A program made the translations under genes and the position numbers. Below the pieces are notes generated by a model. That model made no database searches. It was given only the letters and a program-made list of their open reading frames with translations, and was not told where the DNA came from. From Rhodococcus sp. 1168 (GTDB lineage: Bacteria; Actinomycetota; Actinomycetes; Mycobacteriales; Mycobacteriaceae): a stretch of DNA of 64,000 bases. Below are positions 24,739 to 32,830 of this stretch, in pieces (within the stretch, counting starts at the first letter, position 1; each line of letters opens with the position of its first letter). The stretch lies in contig NZ_MKKY01000059.1 in NCBI RefSeq assembly GCF_002091955.1, forward strand, positions 1 through 64,000, in the 5' to 3' direction.

Positions 24739-25218
24739 ATGGAATCTGTTGTGACCTTGTCGGAGAAGGACGCAGGTGAGATATTCACGCTCCAGCGTGC
24801 CGCGTACGTGACCGAGGCCCATGCCCCTGAGGATCTATATCTTCCTCCGTTGGTCGAATCGCTGATCGAGGTGACGAGCGAACTCGACAAAGCCGAGGTG
24901 GACTCGTTCGGGTTGCGTGATGGCGCACAACGACTCCTCGGAGCGGTACGCGTGTGTGTCCTTCCTGCAAATGCGCGGTGCACAGAGGTGGGCAGGCTGG
25001 TCGTAGCCCCTGACGTTCAGGTGCGTGGATTGGGCAGTCGATTGCTCGAACTCGTGGAAGCGCGAGTTTCTGAGGACATCACCGAGCTGAAGCTGTTCAC
25101 CGGCGAACACAGTGTCGGTAACCTGCGGCTCTACTCGAGGTTCGGCTACCGCGAAACGCATCGTGTACCGACTGCGAGCGGTTATGGACTTGTCTATCTG
25201 AGCAAGCGAGTGCGATAG
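24739..25218 (+). CDS. GNAT-family N-acetyltransferase
   Basis: A 159-residue GNAT protein. The N-terminal ISRAAYVTEA-like helix (LQRAAYVTEAHAPEDLYLPP) is followed by EVGRLVVAPDVQVRGLGSRL, motif A that binds the pyrophosphate of acetyl-CoA (Q/RxxGxG/A as VRGLGS). NLRLYSRFGYRETHR is the typical C-terminal motif B. The acceptor is not predictable. It stands alone, transcribed away from its left neighbour. Confidence 0.87.
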   Translation: MESVVTLSEKDAGEIFTLQRAAYVTEAHAPEDLYLPPLVESLIEVTSELDKAEVDSFGLRDGAQRLLGAVRVCVLPANARCTEVGRLVVAPDVQVRGLGSRLLELVEARVSEDITELKLFTGEHSVGNLRLYSRFGYRETHRVPTASGYGLVYLSKRVR

Positions 25219-25293
25219 AGATTTCATTCGACATCGCGGGTGCGTGGCCAGCTGGCCAGAAATCGATTGTCGCTCAATCTGATCCGCTTCGTC

Positions 25294-25899
25294 CTATTGC
25301 AGCAACGTTGGCTGCGGACCGAGCAATCTTTGTCTGACGGCGTTCTCGGCAAGCAGAGGCCATATCTGGATCAGGTATTTCTCTTCAGTGGGCAGATCGG
25401 CTTCGTCTCGGTGCTCGCCGGACGTCAAAGCTCGGTTCGTTTCGTAGGCGCGAACTCTGTAGAAACCGGGACCTTGGGGCGTTACCGACGCCGCGAACGA
25501 CCTGCTCTCCGCTGCGGCGAAGGGGTAGTACTCGCCTGAAGCTGCCCGCGTGTGTGCGCTCAGGGCTCTGAATCCGATTTCTTCGACCGTGTCCCACTTA
25601 CCTGGAGCGAGCTCCTGTGGTTCGTCGTCGCGTAGTTGGATGGTCAGGTGTACTCGACCGCGCATTGCTCCAGTCGTGATGGTGACGATGCCCGGCGCTG
25701 CGGTGAGTAGATCGAAGCCTTCGGGCGGGTCCGGTGGGGGAAGGTAGTCGTCGACGTCCTCATCGGCTGTTCCCTCGGGGTATGCGGCATCTGTCGGCGG
25801 ATCGTCGACTAGGCAGAGTGATCTGTATTCCGCCATGACCCAGTCGCTCATCTCGTCCACTCTGCGAATGCCCCTCTCGAGCTCGAATCCGATCGGCAT
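25294..25899 (-). CDS. Hypothetical actinobacterial protein, beta-rich
   Basis: A 201-residue protein from ATG at 25899 (MPIGFELERGIRRVDEMSDW). The middle has a Pro-rich acidic stretch (DYLPPPDPPEG), then IVTITTGAMRGRVHLTIQLR, DTVEEIGFRALSAHTRAASG, a GFYRVRAYETNR strand and EEKYLIQIWPL at the end. That order (two-strand start, W..VEE, GxYRVRx, E.YLIQ.WP) fits a group of actinobacterial hypothetical proteins. The decayed remnant at 12060-12235 resembles its first half. No signal peptide or membrane segment is visible. Function unknown. Confidence 0.7.
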   Translation of the reverse strand: MPIGFELERGIRRVDEMSDWVMAEYRSLCLVDDPPTDAAYPEGTADEDVDDYLPPPDPPEGFDLLTAAPGIVTITTGAMRGRVHLTIQLRDDEPQELAPGKWDTVEEIGFRALSAHTRAASGEYYPFAAAESRSFAASVTPQGPGFYRVRAYETNRALTSGEHRDEADLPTEEKYLIQIWPLLAENAVRQRLLGPQPTLLQ

Positions 25900-25956
25900 C
25901 TTCGAGCGTATCGAACGGACGGTCGGGACGTGGCGAGGGCGAGGTGTGCCCTTGCT

Positions 25957-26301
25957 GTGAACGTGAGCAGCGTTCCGTATCAAGTCGAATCGGTACCGTT
26001 CGGAAATCCGAACGGCAGCTGCGACGTTCCCGCGGTGCGCTGTGTGACGGTGGTCGGCGAACAGCTTGGCACGGTGACGATCACCGGTGGCAAGGAAGGC
26101 AGGTGGGGTTGCTTGCTCTCGTCCGACGGGCATTGGTTGAATCTGTCGACAGGAGCGTCTGGCTCCGCGCGAATGTCGGACGGACTATACGGATTTCCGG
26201 CCGAGGCGACGTTACTGAGTGGGTCTGGGCACATTGTTTTGACTGTCGTATCCACCCTTGGGACGATCACTCCGGGACTCGCAAGCTTCTTTGTTCCATA
26301 G
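25957..26301 (+). CDS. Hypothetical protein
   Basis: A protein of about 114 residues read from GTG at 25957 (a longer ATG reading begins at 25930). Third codon positions are strongly G/C-rich, supporting a real gene. It is rich in Gly, Ser and Val, with two Cys near the start (GSCDVPAVRCVTVVG) and one later (RWGCLLSS), and reads like a small beta-sandwich. No hydrophobic signal segment is convincing. It is divergent from the hypothetical gene ending at 25899. The family is not recognised. From 26302 to 26612 there is nothing I can support. Confidence 0.5.
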   Translation: MNVSSVPYQVESVPFGNPNGSCDVPAVRCVTVVGEQLGTVTITGGKEGRWGCLLSSDGHWLNLSTGASGSARMSDGLYGFPAEATLLSGSGHIVLTVVSTLGTITPGLASFFVP

Positions 26302-26612
26302 AAGCCGTGGGACGAGAATCGGTGTGGGGTCATTCGGACGGTTGAATTTTTGGACCGACTTCTGCATTTCAGCAGTTCAGGGACAATCGATCTAGTAGTT
26401 GATTCCGCTGGAGCCTGGAGCAGGTGGTATCAATTTGACGTACATAACCATTCTGCGACCCAATGGGCCGAAGCAGAAGAAGATCTGTGCTGATGGTCTC
26501 GAAGAATTCTGAAGTGGCAGTGCAGCCGTGGGGGAAACATGCGCGGACGCACACTCAGCGGATCTGAATGACAAGCAGTAACGGGCGACCACCCGACGAG
26601 TAAGGAACAACC

Positions 26613-27368
26613 ATGACGACACCTCCTGGATGGCATGCAGACCCGGAAGGCTCTGCACAGCTACGGTGGTGGGACGGCCAACAGTGGACGTCCGCTCTTC
26701 AGCCGGATCCGATGAAACCGACTGCGTCCGAACACTTGTCAGGTGCTCCCGCTGATTCAGCATCCGGTGGATCCAACCGCAAGAAGTGGCCATGGGTCGT
26801 GGCTGCCGGCGTGGTGCTTCTCGTCGTTATCGGTGTGGTGAATTCAGCGGACAAGTCATCGGACGACGTAGCAAGCGGGCAGGCGGCCACAACGGCACAA
26901 TCGAGTGCGGTCGAAAAGGCTCCGGTCATTCCGAAAGCCACGACCACGACTGCCCTCCCGCCCCCGACCCCGACGCCGGCACCAGTCCTGCCGGTGGAAA
27001 CGACCGAACCTGAGGTGCCGGCACCTATCGCTCCTGCCGCACCGAAGACGACCGAGCCGGCCAGCGGGCAGACGGGGATGACCGGCGGACAGCGCAATGC
27101 TGTGCGTGCGGCCAACAGCTATCTGGACTATTCGTCGTTTTCCCGACAGGGTCTGATCGATCAACTGACGTACGAGGACTACTCGACCGAGGATGCCACC
27201 TTCGCTGTGGACAATGTCGCGGCTGATTGGAACGAACAGGCCGCGCTATCCGCTCAGGACTACCTCGACTACACAGCCTTCTCGCGTCAAGGCCTCGTCG
27301 ATCAGTTGATATACGAAGGGTTCACCCCTGAACAGGCTCAGTACGGAGTGGATCAGGCAGGGCTCTAA
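26613..27368 (+). CDS. DUF2510 / Ltp-domain membrane-anchored protein
   Basis: A 251-residue protein. It begins with a DUF2510 motif (PPGWHADPEGSAQLRWWDGQ), then an uncharged region and one membrane helix (about 59-77, WPWVVAAGVVLLVVIGVV). A long Pro/Thr/Ala linker leads to two Ltp-like repeats (about 159-200 and 206-251), each with YLDY(S/T).FSRQGL(I/V)DQL.YE. The repeats are known from host-cell-surface lipoproteins of actinobacteria and some phage-exclusion proteins. The topology puts the repeats outside the cell. ATG follows AAGGAAC. The two repeats are very alike, which suggests internal duplication. Confidence 0.88.
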   Translation: MTTPPGWHADPEGSAQLRWWDGQQWTSALQPDPMKPTASEHLSGAPADSASGGSNRKKWPWVVAAGVVLLVVIGVVNSADKSSDDVASGQAATTAQSSAVEKAPVIPKATTTTALPPPTPTPAPVLPVETTEPEVPAPIAPAAPKTTEPASGQTGMTGGQRNAVRAANSYLDYSSFSRQGLIDQLTYEDYSTEDATFAVDNVAADWNEQAALSAQDYLDYTAFSRQGLVDQLIYEGFTPEQAQYGVDQAGL

Positions 27369-27543
27369 CCTCCCGGAGGCTACCTGTGCCAGGGATGTCG
27401 GGATCCAACGGTCGCTCGCCGCGGGCGTTGCGCTGACAACACTCACCGGGTTCATTGCTGAGCAACTCGGCCCCGGTTGGCCAGCCCATATCAGCAACCT
27501 GCAGCCAAGCAATTCACGCGACTCGGTCGGATAGTCTGACTCC

Positions 27544-28188
27544 GTGAATCTGGGAGTGGTACTCGAACGGGTGTTTGCGGGAGAAGCCAGCGACGTGCCG
27601 GATGACCCGACGGCAATCAAAATCCTGGATGGAGCGGTAGAAGTATGTGCCGCTAGCGGCATCGGAGCGCTGACGATCGACGGTGTTGCACGTCGCGCCG
27701 GGGTCAACAGGACCACCATCTACCGCCGCTTCGGTGACCGCGATGGAGTGCTGCAAGCGATGACTCTGCGCGAGGGTGAGCGCATGGCGCAGGGGATCAT
27801 GAAGTCTCTCGAGGGGGTCGAGGATCCGGCCGAACAGCTCGTCGAAGGCTTCGCGGCTGCGGTGCGTCTCACCGAAGCACATCCGGTGATCCGACGCACC
27901 GCCGAGTTCGAGCCGCAGGACCTCATCGCGGCCGGGATGGCCGACGAATCTGCGTTGCTTCGGTTGGGCAGCTCCTTCGCTGCCGCTGGTGTACGAAAGT
28001 TGCAGTTGGACGGCCGGGCGACTCATCTCGATGCCGATGCGATCGGAGAGACCATGGCACGGCTGTTCGCCTCGTTCGTGCTGATCCCCGCGCAGTACTC
28101 GATAGATGTTCGTTCCGAGGCGGGGGCGAGAAGCTATGCGAGACGAACTCTCGTTCCGCTGTTACTTGGATCGGGCGAGAACGCTTGA
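27544..28188 (+). CDS. TetR-family regulator
   Basis: A 214-residue regulator starting with GTG at 27544. The HTH is AVEVCAASGIGALTIDGVAR then RAGVNRTTIYRRFGDRDGVL. The C-terminal helical ligand-binding half is longer than usual, ending in TLVPLLLGSGENA. It lies 32 bp before the MpaB-type oxygenase on the same strand. A perfect 10-bp palindrome between the two genes overlaps the probable oxygenase promoter, so the oxygenase is the likely target. Confidence 0.87.
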   Translation: MNLGVVLERVFAGEASDVPDDPTAIKILDGAVEVCAASGIGALTIDGVARRAGVNRTTIYRRFGDRDGVLQAMTLREGERMAQGIMKSLEGVEDPAEQLVEGFAAAVRLTEAHPVIRRTAEFEPQDLIAAGMADESALLRLGSSFAAAGVRKLQLDGRATHLDADAIGETMARLFASFVLIPAQYSIDVRSEAGARSYARRTLVPLLLGSGENA

Positions 28189-28221
28189 CGGTGTGCAACA
28201 CATGCGACAGTATGTGTTGCA
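28185..28221 (+). promoter_or_regulatory. Promoter with overlapping palindrome before the MpaB gene
   Basis: TGCAACACAT (28194-28203) and ATGTGTTGCA (28212-28221) form a perfect 10-bp inverted repeat with an 8-bp spacer, ending on the first base of the MpaB start codon. Inside it a possible promoter reads TTGACG (28185-28190), 17 bp, CAGTAT (28208-28213), which would start transcription at or next to the ATG, giving a leaderless mRNA. A TetR dimer bound to the dyad would block it. Confidence 0.6.
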
Positions 28222-29207
28222 TGACACGCATCGTGAATGCACCGCTTGATTACGGCATCTTCGGCCCGGAATCGGTGACCTGGAAGGTGTACCGCTATCC
28301 GACCTCGATGACGGTGGGCTTCACGCGCACCGCGCTCACCGAGATGTTCGACCCACTGGTGGTCGCTTCGGTCGCCGGCACCGGCTCTCTGCGACAGCGT
28401 GCCGCCGACCGGTACGACCGCACTCTGGAATACGCGGGCGCGCTGGTGCTTGCGGACAGCGCTACAGCCGCGCACGCCGCCGACACCCTGATGCGCATCC
28501 ATTCGAGGATCACCGGTCTGGATCCAGAAACCGGTCGAACTTACGACCCCAACGATCCTGCGGGGCAGCTCTGGATACACCTCACTCAGTGGCAGTCGGT
28601 CCTTCACGTCTACGAGCGATTCGGGCCCGGGCGGTTGAGCGAGGAGGACGAACGCCAATACTGGGAAGAATGCGCCATCGCTGCGCAGTTTCAGACAATC
28701 GACCCCGCTGAAGTCCCAAGGAGCCGTACCGAAATGCGGGCGTACTACCAGCGGGTCCTTCCCGATATGGTGGTCAGCGAGACGGCAGTCGAGCATGCGC
28801 GGCTCATTCTGAACGGCGCCAACCCTGCGCTCACCGAGCTCCCCGGCCCGTTGAGCATCATGAGCCCGCTTGTCCAGTGGGTGCTGCGGCGGACCACGAT
28901 CGCGACCCTGCCTCGCTGGATGCGCACAGCCATCGGGTCTCGACAAGGACCGATCATCGATGCAGTGGTCACCGCAATGTTGCGCCCGACAATGCGCCTG
29001 GCCGCACGTCAGCCGAAGGTGCTGGCCAGGAAGCTCGAAAGTGCCTCACCTCGGGCCTATGCAGTGCTCGCACCTGCAATCCTTGACATAGCACCCACGA
29101 CACCCGAGACCGTTTCGGTGGAGGAAGCCTTCCGACGCGCCGGCCGGCCCCTGCCGCGTGAGCAGTATCTGGCCCTCGTGGGCGACTCGGTCACCTCAGC
29201 CCTCTGA
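28221..29207 (+). CDS. MpaB-family oxygenase (DUF2236)
   Basis: A 328-residue protein from ATG at 28221 (MTRIVNAPLDYGIFGPESVT). The domain matches the latex-clearing-protein/MpaB family: ESVTWKVYRYPTSMTVGFTR, VLADSATAAHAADTLMRIH, and the heme-site helix with LWIHLTQWQSVLHVYERFG. Members are heme-dependent oxygenases, for example of rubber and mycophenolic acid; the substrate here is unknown. No ribosome site precedes the ATG, which fits a leaderless transcript. It is downstream of a TetR gene that probably regulates it. Confidence 0.85.
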   Translation: MTRIVNAPLDYGIFGPESVTWKVYRYPTSMTVGFTRTALTEMFDPLVVASVAGTGSLRQRAADRYDRTLEYAGALVLADSATAAHAADTLMRIHSRITGLDPETGRTYDPNDPAGQLWIHLTQWQSVLHVYERFGPGRLSEEDERQYWEECAIAAQFQTIDPAEVPRSRTEMRAYYQRVLPDMVVSETAVEHARLILNGANPALTELPGPLSIMSPLVQWVLRRTTIATLPRWMRTAIGSRQGPIIDAVVTAMLRPTMRLAARQPKVLARKLESASPRAYAVLAPAILDIAPTTPETVSVEEAFRRAGRPLPREQYLALVGDSVTSAL

Positions 29208-29229
29208 TCGCCGAACTCGAATTTCGGGG

Positions 29230-29246
29230 TCGACTATTACAGTCGA
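29230..29246. promoter_or_regulatory. Dyad before the YceI gene
   Basis: TCGACT-N5-AGTCGA (29230-29246) is a perfect 6-bp inverted repeat ending three bases before the start ATG at 29250. No ribosome site is obvious, so a short or leaderless leader is possible. Low confidence as an operator. Confidence 0.3.
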
Positions 29247-29249
29247 GTT

Positions 29250-29822
29250 ATGACTCCTGTGAGCTGGACATTCGACGCATCAGACGGCGGCGGACTGACG
29301 ATCAAGACGGACGTCACCGGCAAGGCGTCCAAATTGGGCCACCGTCTCACCATTGCAATGAAGTCGTGGACGGCCGCGGTCGACTGGTCTGGGGATATTC
29401 CCACCGCGGTTACCCTCACCGCCGAAGTCGATTCACTCGACGTAGTCGACGGTGAAGGTGGTGTCACGCCGCTGATCGGGCCGGAGAAGATCCTCGCAAA
29501 ATCCAACGCGCTGAAGACCCTCGACGCGAAACGGTACCCCCAGATTCGCTTCCGCTCAGACGATATCGCCGCGATAGAAACCGGATTCAGCCTCCGCGGC
29601 ACTATGGAGATCCACGGCGTCACCCGGGAGATGACTGTGATCGTAACCGTCGCCGACGATGGTACGAAATGGCACTGTGCGTCGGAAAGCACAGTGCGCC
29701 AGTCGGATTACGGAATCAAGCCGTACTCCCAGATGCTTGGTGCTATGAAGGTGGTCGACGAGGTGACCGTGTTCTTCGAGGCCGAGCGCACGAAGCCGAG
29801 CGTGAATCCACCGAAAGGGTAG
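29250..29822 (+). CDS. YceI-family lipid-binding-like protein
   Basis: A 190-residue protein of the YceI family. It has the family's central SEVDSLDVVDGEGG- and FRLRGTMEIHGVTREMTVIV-like elements (FSLRGTMEIHGVTREMTV), the QIRFRSDDI strand and the closing V.F.AE. The fold is a lipocalin-like barrel that binds isoprenoid chains in studied members. There is no signal peptide, so it is probably cytosolic, as in many actinobacterial copies. It stands alone before a SIMPL lipoprotein gene. Confidence 0.87.
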   Translation: MTPVSWTFDASDGGGLTIKTDVTGKASKLGHRLTIAMKSWTAAVDWSGDIPTAVTLTAEVDSLDVVDGEGGVTPLIGPEKILAKSNALKTLDAKRYPQIRFRSDDIAAIETGFSLRGTMEIHGVTREMTVIVTVADDGTKWHCASESTVRQSDYGIKPYSQMLGAMKVVDEVTVFFEAERTKPSVNPPKG

Positions 29823-29956
29823 TCGCCGCGAATGATCTCAGGTGCGACGGTAGGCGTTGTGATGCTCGACGGGTAATTCGTTGTCGCCGAGTTGACCAAC
29901 CATGATTCGTCGTTTGTGGTCTTTCCAGTTCGACCGAAACCGTGCACACTACGTCG

Positions 29957-30688
29957 ATGACTCGAAAACGATGGGTACAGAAGGCGATGGGTTCAGCAGC
30001 ACTACTCGTGGCGTTCGGTCTGACCGCGGGGTGTGGGAACAATACCGCGTCCGCCGATGGGCCGCCCGGAGTCAGCGTCAACGGCGTCGGTGAAGTCCAA
30101 GGCACACCCGACACCTTGACGGCGCAGATCGGCGTCGAGACGACGGCCGGCGATGTCACGACGGCGATTGATCAGGCAAATGCTGCGGTCGGCAAAGTTA
30201 CCGATGCGATATCGGACGCGGGCGTCGATCGCGAGGACATTCAGACCCAACAGGTGTCCATCAACCCTCAGTACTCGGGCGGGATGCTCGGCGGAACCTC
30301 GGAGATTTCCGGCTACCAGGCGACCAACACTTTGCGGATCACGGTCCGGGACCTGTCGAGGGCCTCGACGGTCCTCGGTGATGCCACGTCCGCGGGTGGT
30401 AACGCAACCCGGATCTCCGGGGTGTCATTCCGTATCGACGACGATTCGGAACTGATATCCGACGCGCGGGCCCGGGCATTCGCCGACGCCCGAGATCGCG
30501 CTGAGCAGTACGCAACGCTCTCGGGTAGCGATCTCGGACAGGTTTTGTCCATTACCGAGAACATCACCGGGCAGGACCAACCGTCGAGGTTCCCAGAGGG
30601 CGCGAGTATGGCCGACTCATCGGTCCCCATCGAACCCGGTCAGCAGACTGTCAGCGTGTCCGTGGCCGTCAAATGGGCTTTGGACTGA
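29957..30688 (+). CDS. SIMPL-domain (DUF541) lipoprotein
   Basis: A 243-residue lipoprotein from ATG at 29957 (MTRKRWVQKAMGSAALLVAF), with lipobox LTAGC (Cys26). The SIMPL domain has the opening GVSVNGVGEVQGTPDTLTAQ (conserved G.G.v...PD), then DREDIQTQQVSINPQYS and ISGVSFRIDDDSELISDAR with AR.FADAR.RAEQYATLSG. The last strands (VSVSVAVKWALD) complete the fold. Members are periplasmic proteins of unclear role, often linked with stress and signalling. It is convergent with the acyl-CoA ligase at 30712. Confidence 0.88.
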   Translation: MTRKRWVQKAMGSAALLVAFGLTAGCGNNTASADGPPGVSVNGVGEVQGTPDTLTAQIGVETTAGDVTTAIDQANAAVGKVTDAISDAGVDREDIQTQQVSINPQYSGGMLGGTSEISGYQATNTLRITVRDLSRASTVLGDATSAGGNATRISGVSFRIDDDSELISDARARAFADARDRAEQYATLSGSDLGQVLSITENITGQDQPSRFPEGASMADSSVPIEPGQQTVSVSVAVKWALD

Positions 30689-30711
30689 TCGGCAGCATAT
30701 TTCTTCGGCGT

Positions 30712-32274
30712 CTAGACCAAGTGGTTGTCTCGGTTGTCCCAGTACGGTTTGCGGAGGTCGCGTTTGAGGATTTTTCCGGTGGGGTTGCGGGGGAGGACTT
30801 CGACGACGTCGATACTCGTGGGGCATTTGAACTTTGCGAGACGGCCGCGGGTGTAGGCGATCAATTCGGATTCATCGACGATCGCGTCGGGCACGAGAAC
30901 GACAACGGCTTTGATCGTTTCGCCCCAACGGTCATCGGGGACGCCGATGACCGCGACCTCGGCGATTGCGGGATGCTCCACCAGGATCCGTTCGATCTCA
31001 GGGGAGTAGACGTTCTCACCACCGGTAATGATCATGTCCTTGAGGCGGTCTTCGATGAATACGAAGCCGCTATCATCGGCTCGTCCCATGTCCCCGCTGC
31101 GCAACCACCCGTCGGCGGTGATGGTTTCGGCTGTAGCCTCGGGTTTGCCCAGATAGCCCGGGGTGCATTGTTCCGACCGCCACCACAGTTCACCAGTGTT
31201 GCCGGTTGGTGCATCCTCGAGTGTCACGGGATCGACGATCCGCACTTCCATACCAGGGATCGGCGTCCCAGCCGAGGCCATGCGTTCGGTCTGGGCCTCA
31301 TCGCGATGAACGTCGGGCATCAACGCGGTGACCACCCCGGCCAACTCGGTCATGCCGTAGACCTGTACGAACTCGGTGTCTGGCCAGGCAGCAAGCGCAG
31401 CGCGTAACAGTGGCAACGGCATCGGTGCAGCGCCGTAGATGATGCGCTTGAATGCCTTGAACGCGTCGATCGCTTGTTCTCCTGCAGCCAACACCCCGGC
31501 TATCACCGGGGGAACGAGGAAGGCGATGTTGGCGCCCGCCGCGAGTCCCGCAAAGATAGACGGGCCGTCGGCTTCCCGCGTGAAGTAGCAGTGTGTACCA
31601 GCATGAATCCCCATTATGGCGTAGCAGGTTCCACCGACGTGGAACATAGGCATGGCAATCAAGAATCGGTGATCTTCATTCACCGGCATGATCTCGAGCA
31701 TGCTGTCGCTGTGTGCGAAAAGGTTTCGATGTGTCAGCCGAACGCCTTTGGGCCGACCGGTAGTCCCTGAGCTGTAGAGAATCAGTGCAGTTGCTTCGGG
31801 GCTGACATGCGGGCGGGGGTGTAGCGGCGAAACTCCGTCGATCCACGGCTCGAACTCATCGTGTTCACCACCTACCGAGAAAATCATTTCGACGGCGCTC
31901 AGACGGTCTCGGATGGCAAGAATCTGCGGGTGGAGTTCGCTGCCGACGAACAGAATGCGGGCACCTGAGTCGGCCAGGACGTAATCGAGTTCCTCAGCTG
32001 CTAGCCGCCAGTTGGGAACGACGTTCGCCGCACCGAGAAGCGAAGCGGCATAGGTAACTTCGATACACGACAGATGATTTTTGTCGACAAACGCGACCGT
32101 ATCGCCGGCTACGATACCTGCCTCTTCGAGGGCGGCCGCGACGCGGAGGATGCGCTCGTACCACTGTGACCAGGTGTATTCCGACCCTTGGAAGGTCATC
32201 GCGAGCTCGTCCGGTTTGACCGTCGACCAATGCTCGACGCGATCGGAGATGATTCCTACTGTGGGATCGGACAT
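30712..32274 (-). CDS. AMP-binding acyl-CoA ligase
   Basis: A 520-residue enzyme of the acyl-CoA synthetase class from ATG at 32274. The P-loop is LILYSSGTTGRPKGVRLTH. The signature VYGMTEL (VQVYGMTELAGV) is followed by the hinge region GGENVYSPEIERIL and the A10 lysine region NPTGKILKRDLR. A long or medium chain acyl substrate is likely from overall shape, but cannot be proven. It lies 23 bp from the SIMPL gene on the other strand. Upstream (32275-32830) is a remnant of a 3-hydroxyacyl-CoA dehydrogenase. Confidence 0.9.
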   Translation of the reverse strand: MSDPTVGIISDRVEHWSTVKPDELAMTFQGSEYTWSQWYERILRVAAALEEAGIVAGDTVAFVDKNHLSCIEVTYAASLLGAANVVPNWRLAAEELDYVLADSGARILFVGSELHPQILAIRDRLSAVEMIFSVGGEHDEFEPWIDGVSPLHPRPHVSPEATALILYSSGTTGRPKGVRLTHRNLFAHSDSMLEIMPVNEDHRFLIAMPMFHVGGTCYAIMGIHAGTHCYFTREADGPSIFAGLAAGANIAFLVPPVIAGVLAAGEQAIDAFKAFKRIIYGAAPMPLPLLRAALAAWPDTEFVQVYGMTELAGVVTALMPDVHRDEAQTERMASAGTPIPGMEVRIVDPVTLEDAPTGNTGELWWRSEQCTPGYLGKPEATAETITADGWLRSGDMGRADDSGFVFIEDRLKDMIITGGENVYSPEIERILVEHPAIAEVAVIGVPDDRWGETIKAVVVLVPDAIVDESELIAYTRGRLAKFKCPTSIDVVEVLPRNPTGKILKRDLRKPYWDNRDNHLV

Positions 32275-32582
32275 CGAATCATCCTCATAACGTATCGACG
32301 GGCGGATTACGCAAGTCCGGTTGCCTCGCAATCGTGACCCGAATATTAACTTGGGCCTCGGTCCGGCGGACGACTTCCGTCCACATCGAAGTCTCCGAGT
32401 TCGCGACGGCGAGAGTGCAATGCCACAATCTATGTCGCTTATCGACTCCATCGGCGAAATGTAGGTGTCGCATCGACTCGTTCAGTAGACAACGGCACCC
32501 CTGCTCATGGAACCCGAAATCGGACTTTGATCAGGAACCACTACACGCCGAGGTGACCGTCGAGGCTCCCGGCCACCTGAGT

Positions 32583-32751
32583 CACCGGTGGCGAACTGAC
32601 GCACCCCGCCAGTCCCCGGTGGGGTGCCGATGTTCGCGTCTGATTCCGAATCGAGGACGCCTTCGTCGAAGGCCTTTCGAGTCTCGATGACCTGGATGAA
32701 CATCAAACGGTCTAGGAATGGAATTACCCAGTTGCGGTGGGAGTTCCACAT
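32583..32751 (-). pseudogene. 3-hydroxyacyl-CoA dehydrogenase C-terminal remnant
   Basis: A frame reads VIPFLDRLMFIQVIETRKAF, then DEGVLDSESDANIGTPPGTG and GVRQFATGDSGG. This matches the C-terminal helix region of FadB-type 3-hydroxyacyl-CoA dehydrogenases (DRLLFI.ALETVR.LDEGVL.S..DANIGS). No NAD-binding domain or thiolase partner is nearby, so only a scrap survives. It sits in the 555-bp space between the ligase and the PucR gene, where I otherwise see nothing. Confidence 0.55.
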
Positions 32752-32830
32752 GATTTCCTACCTGCCCGACGCGCACGGTGCCAACCTGTTCATCGCGCAC
32801 AGGGACCGTCCGATGAGTAGCATCCGGAAC

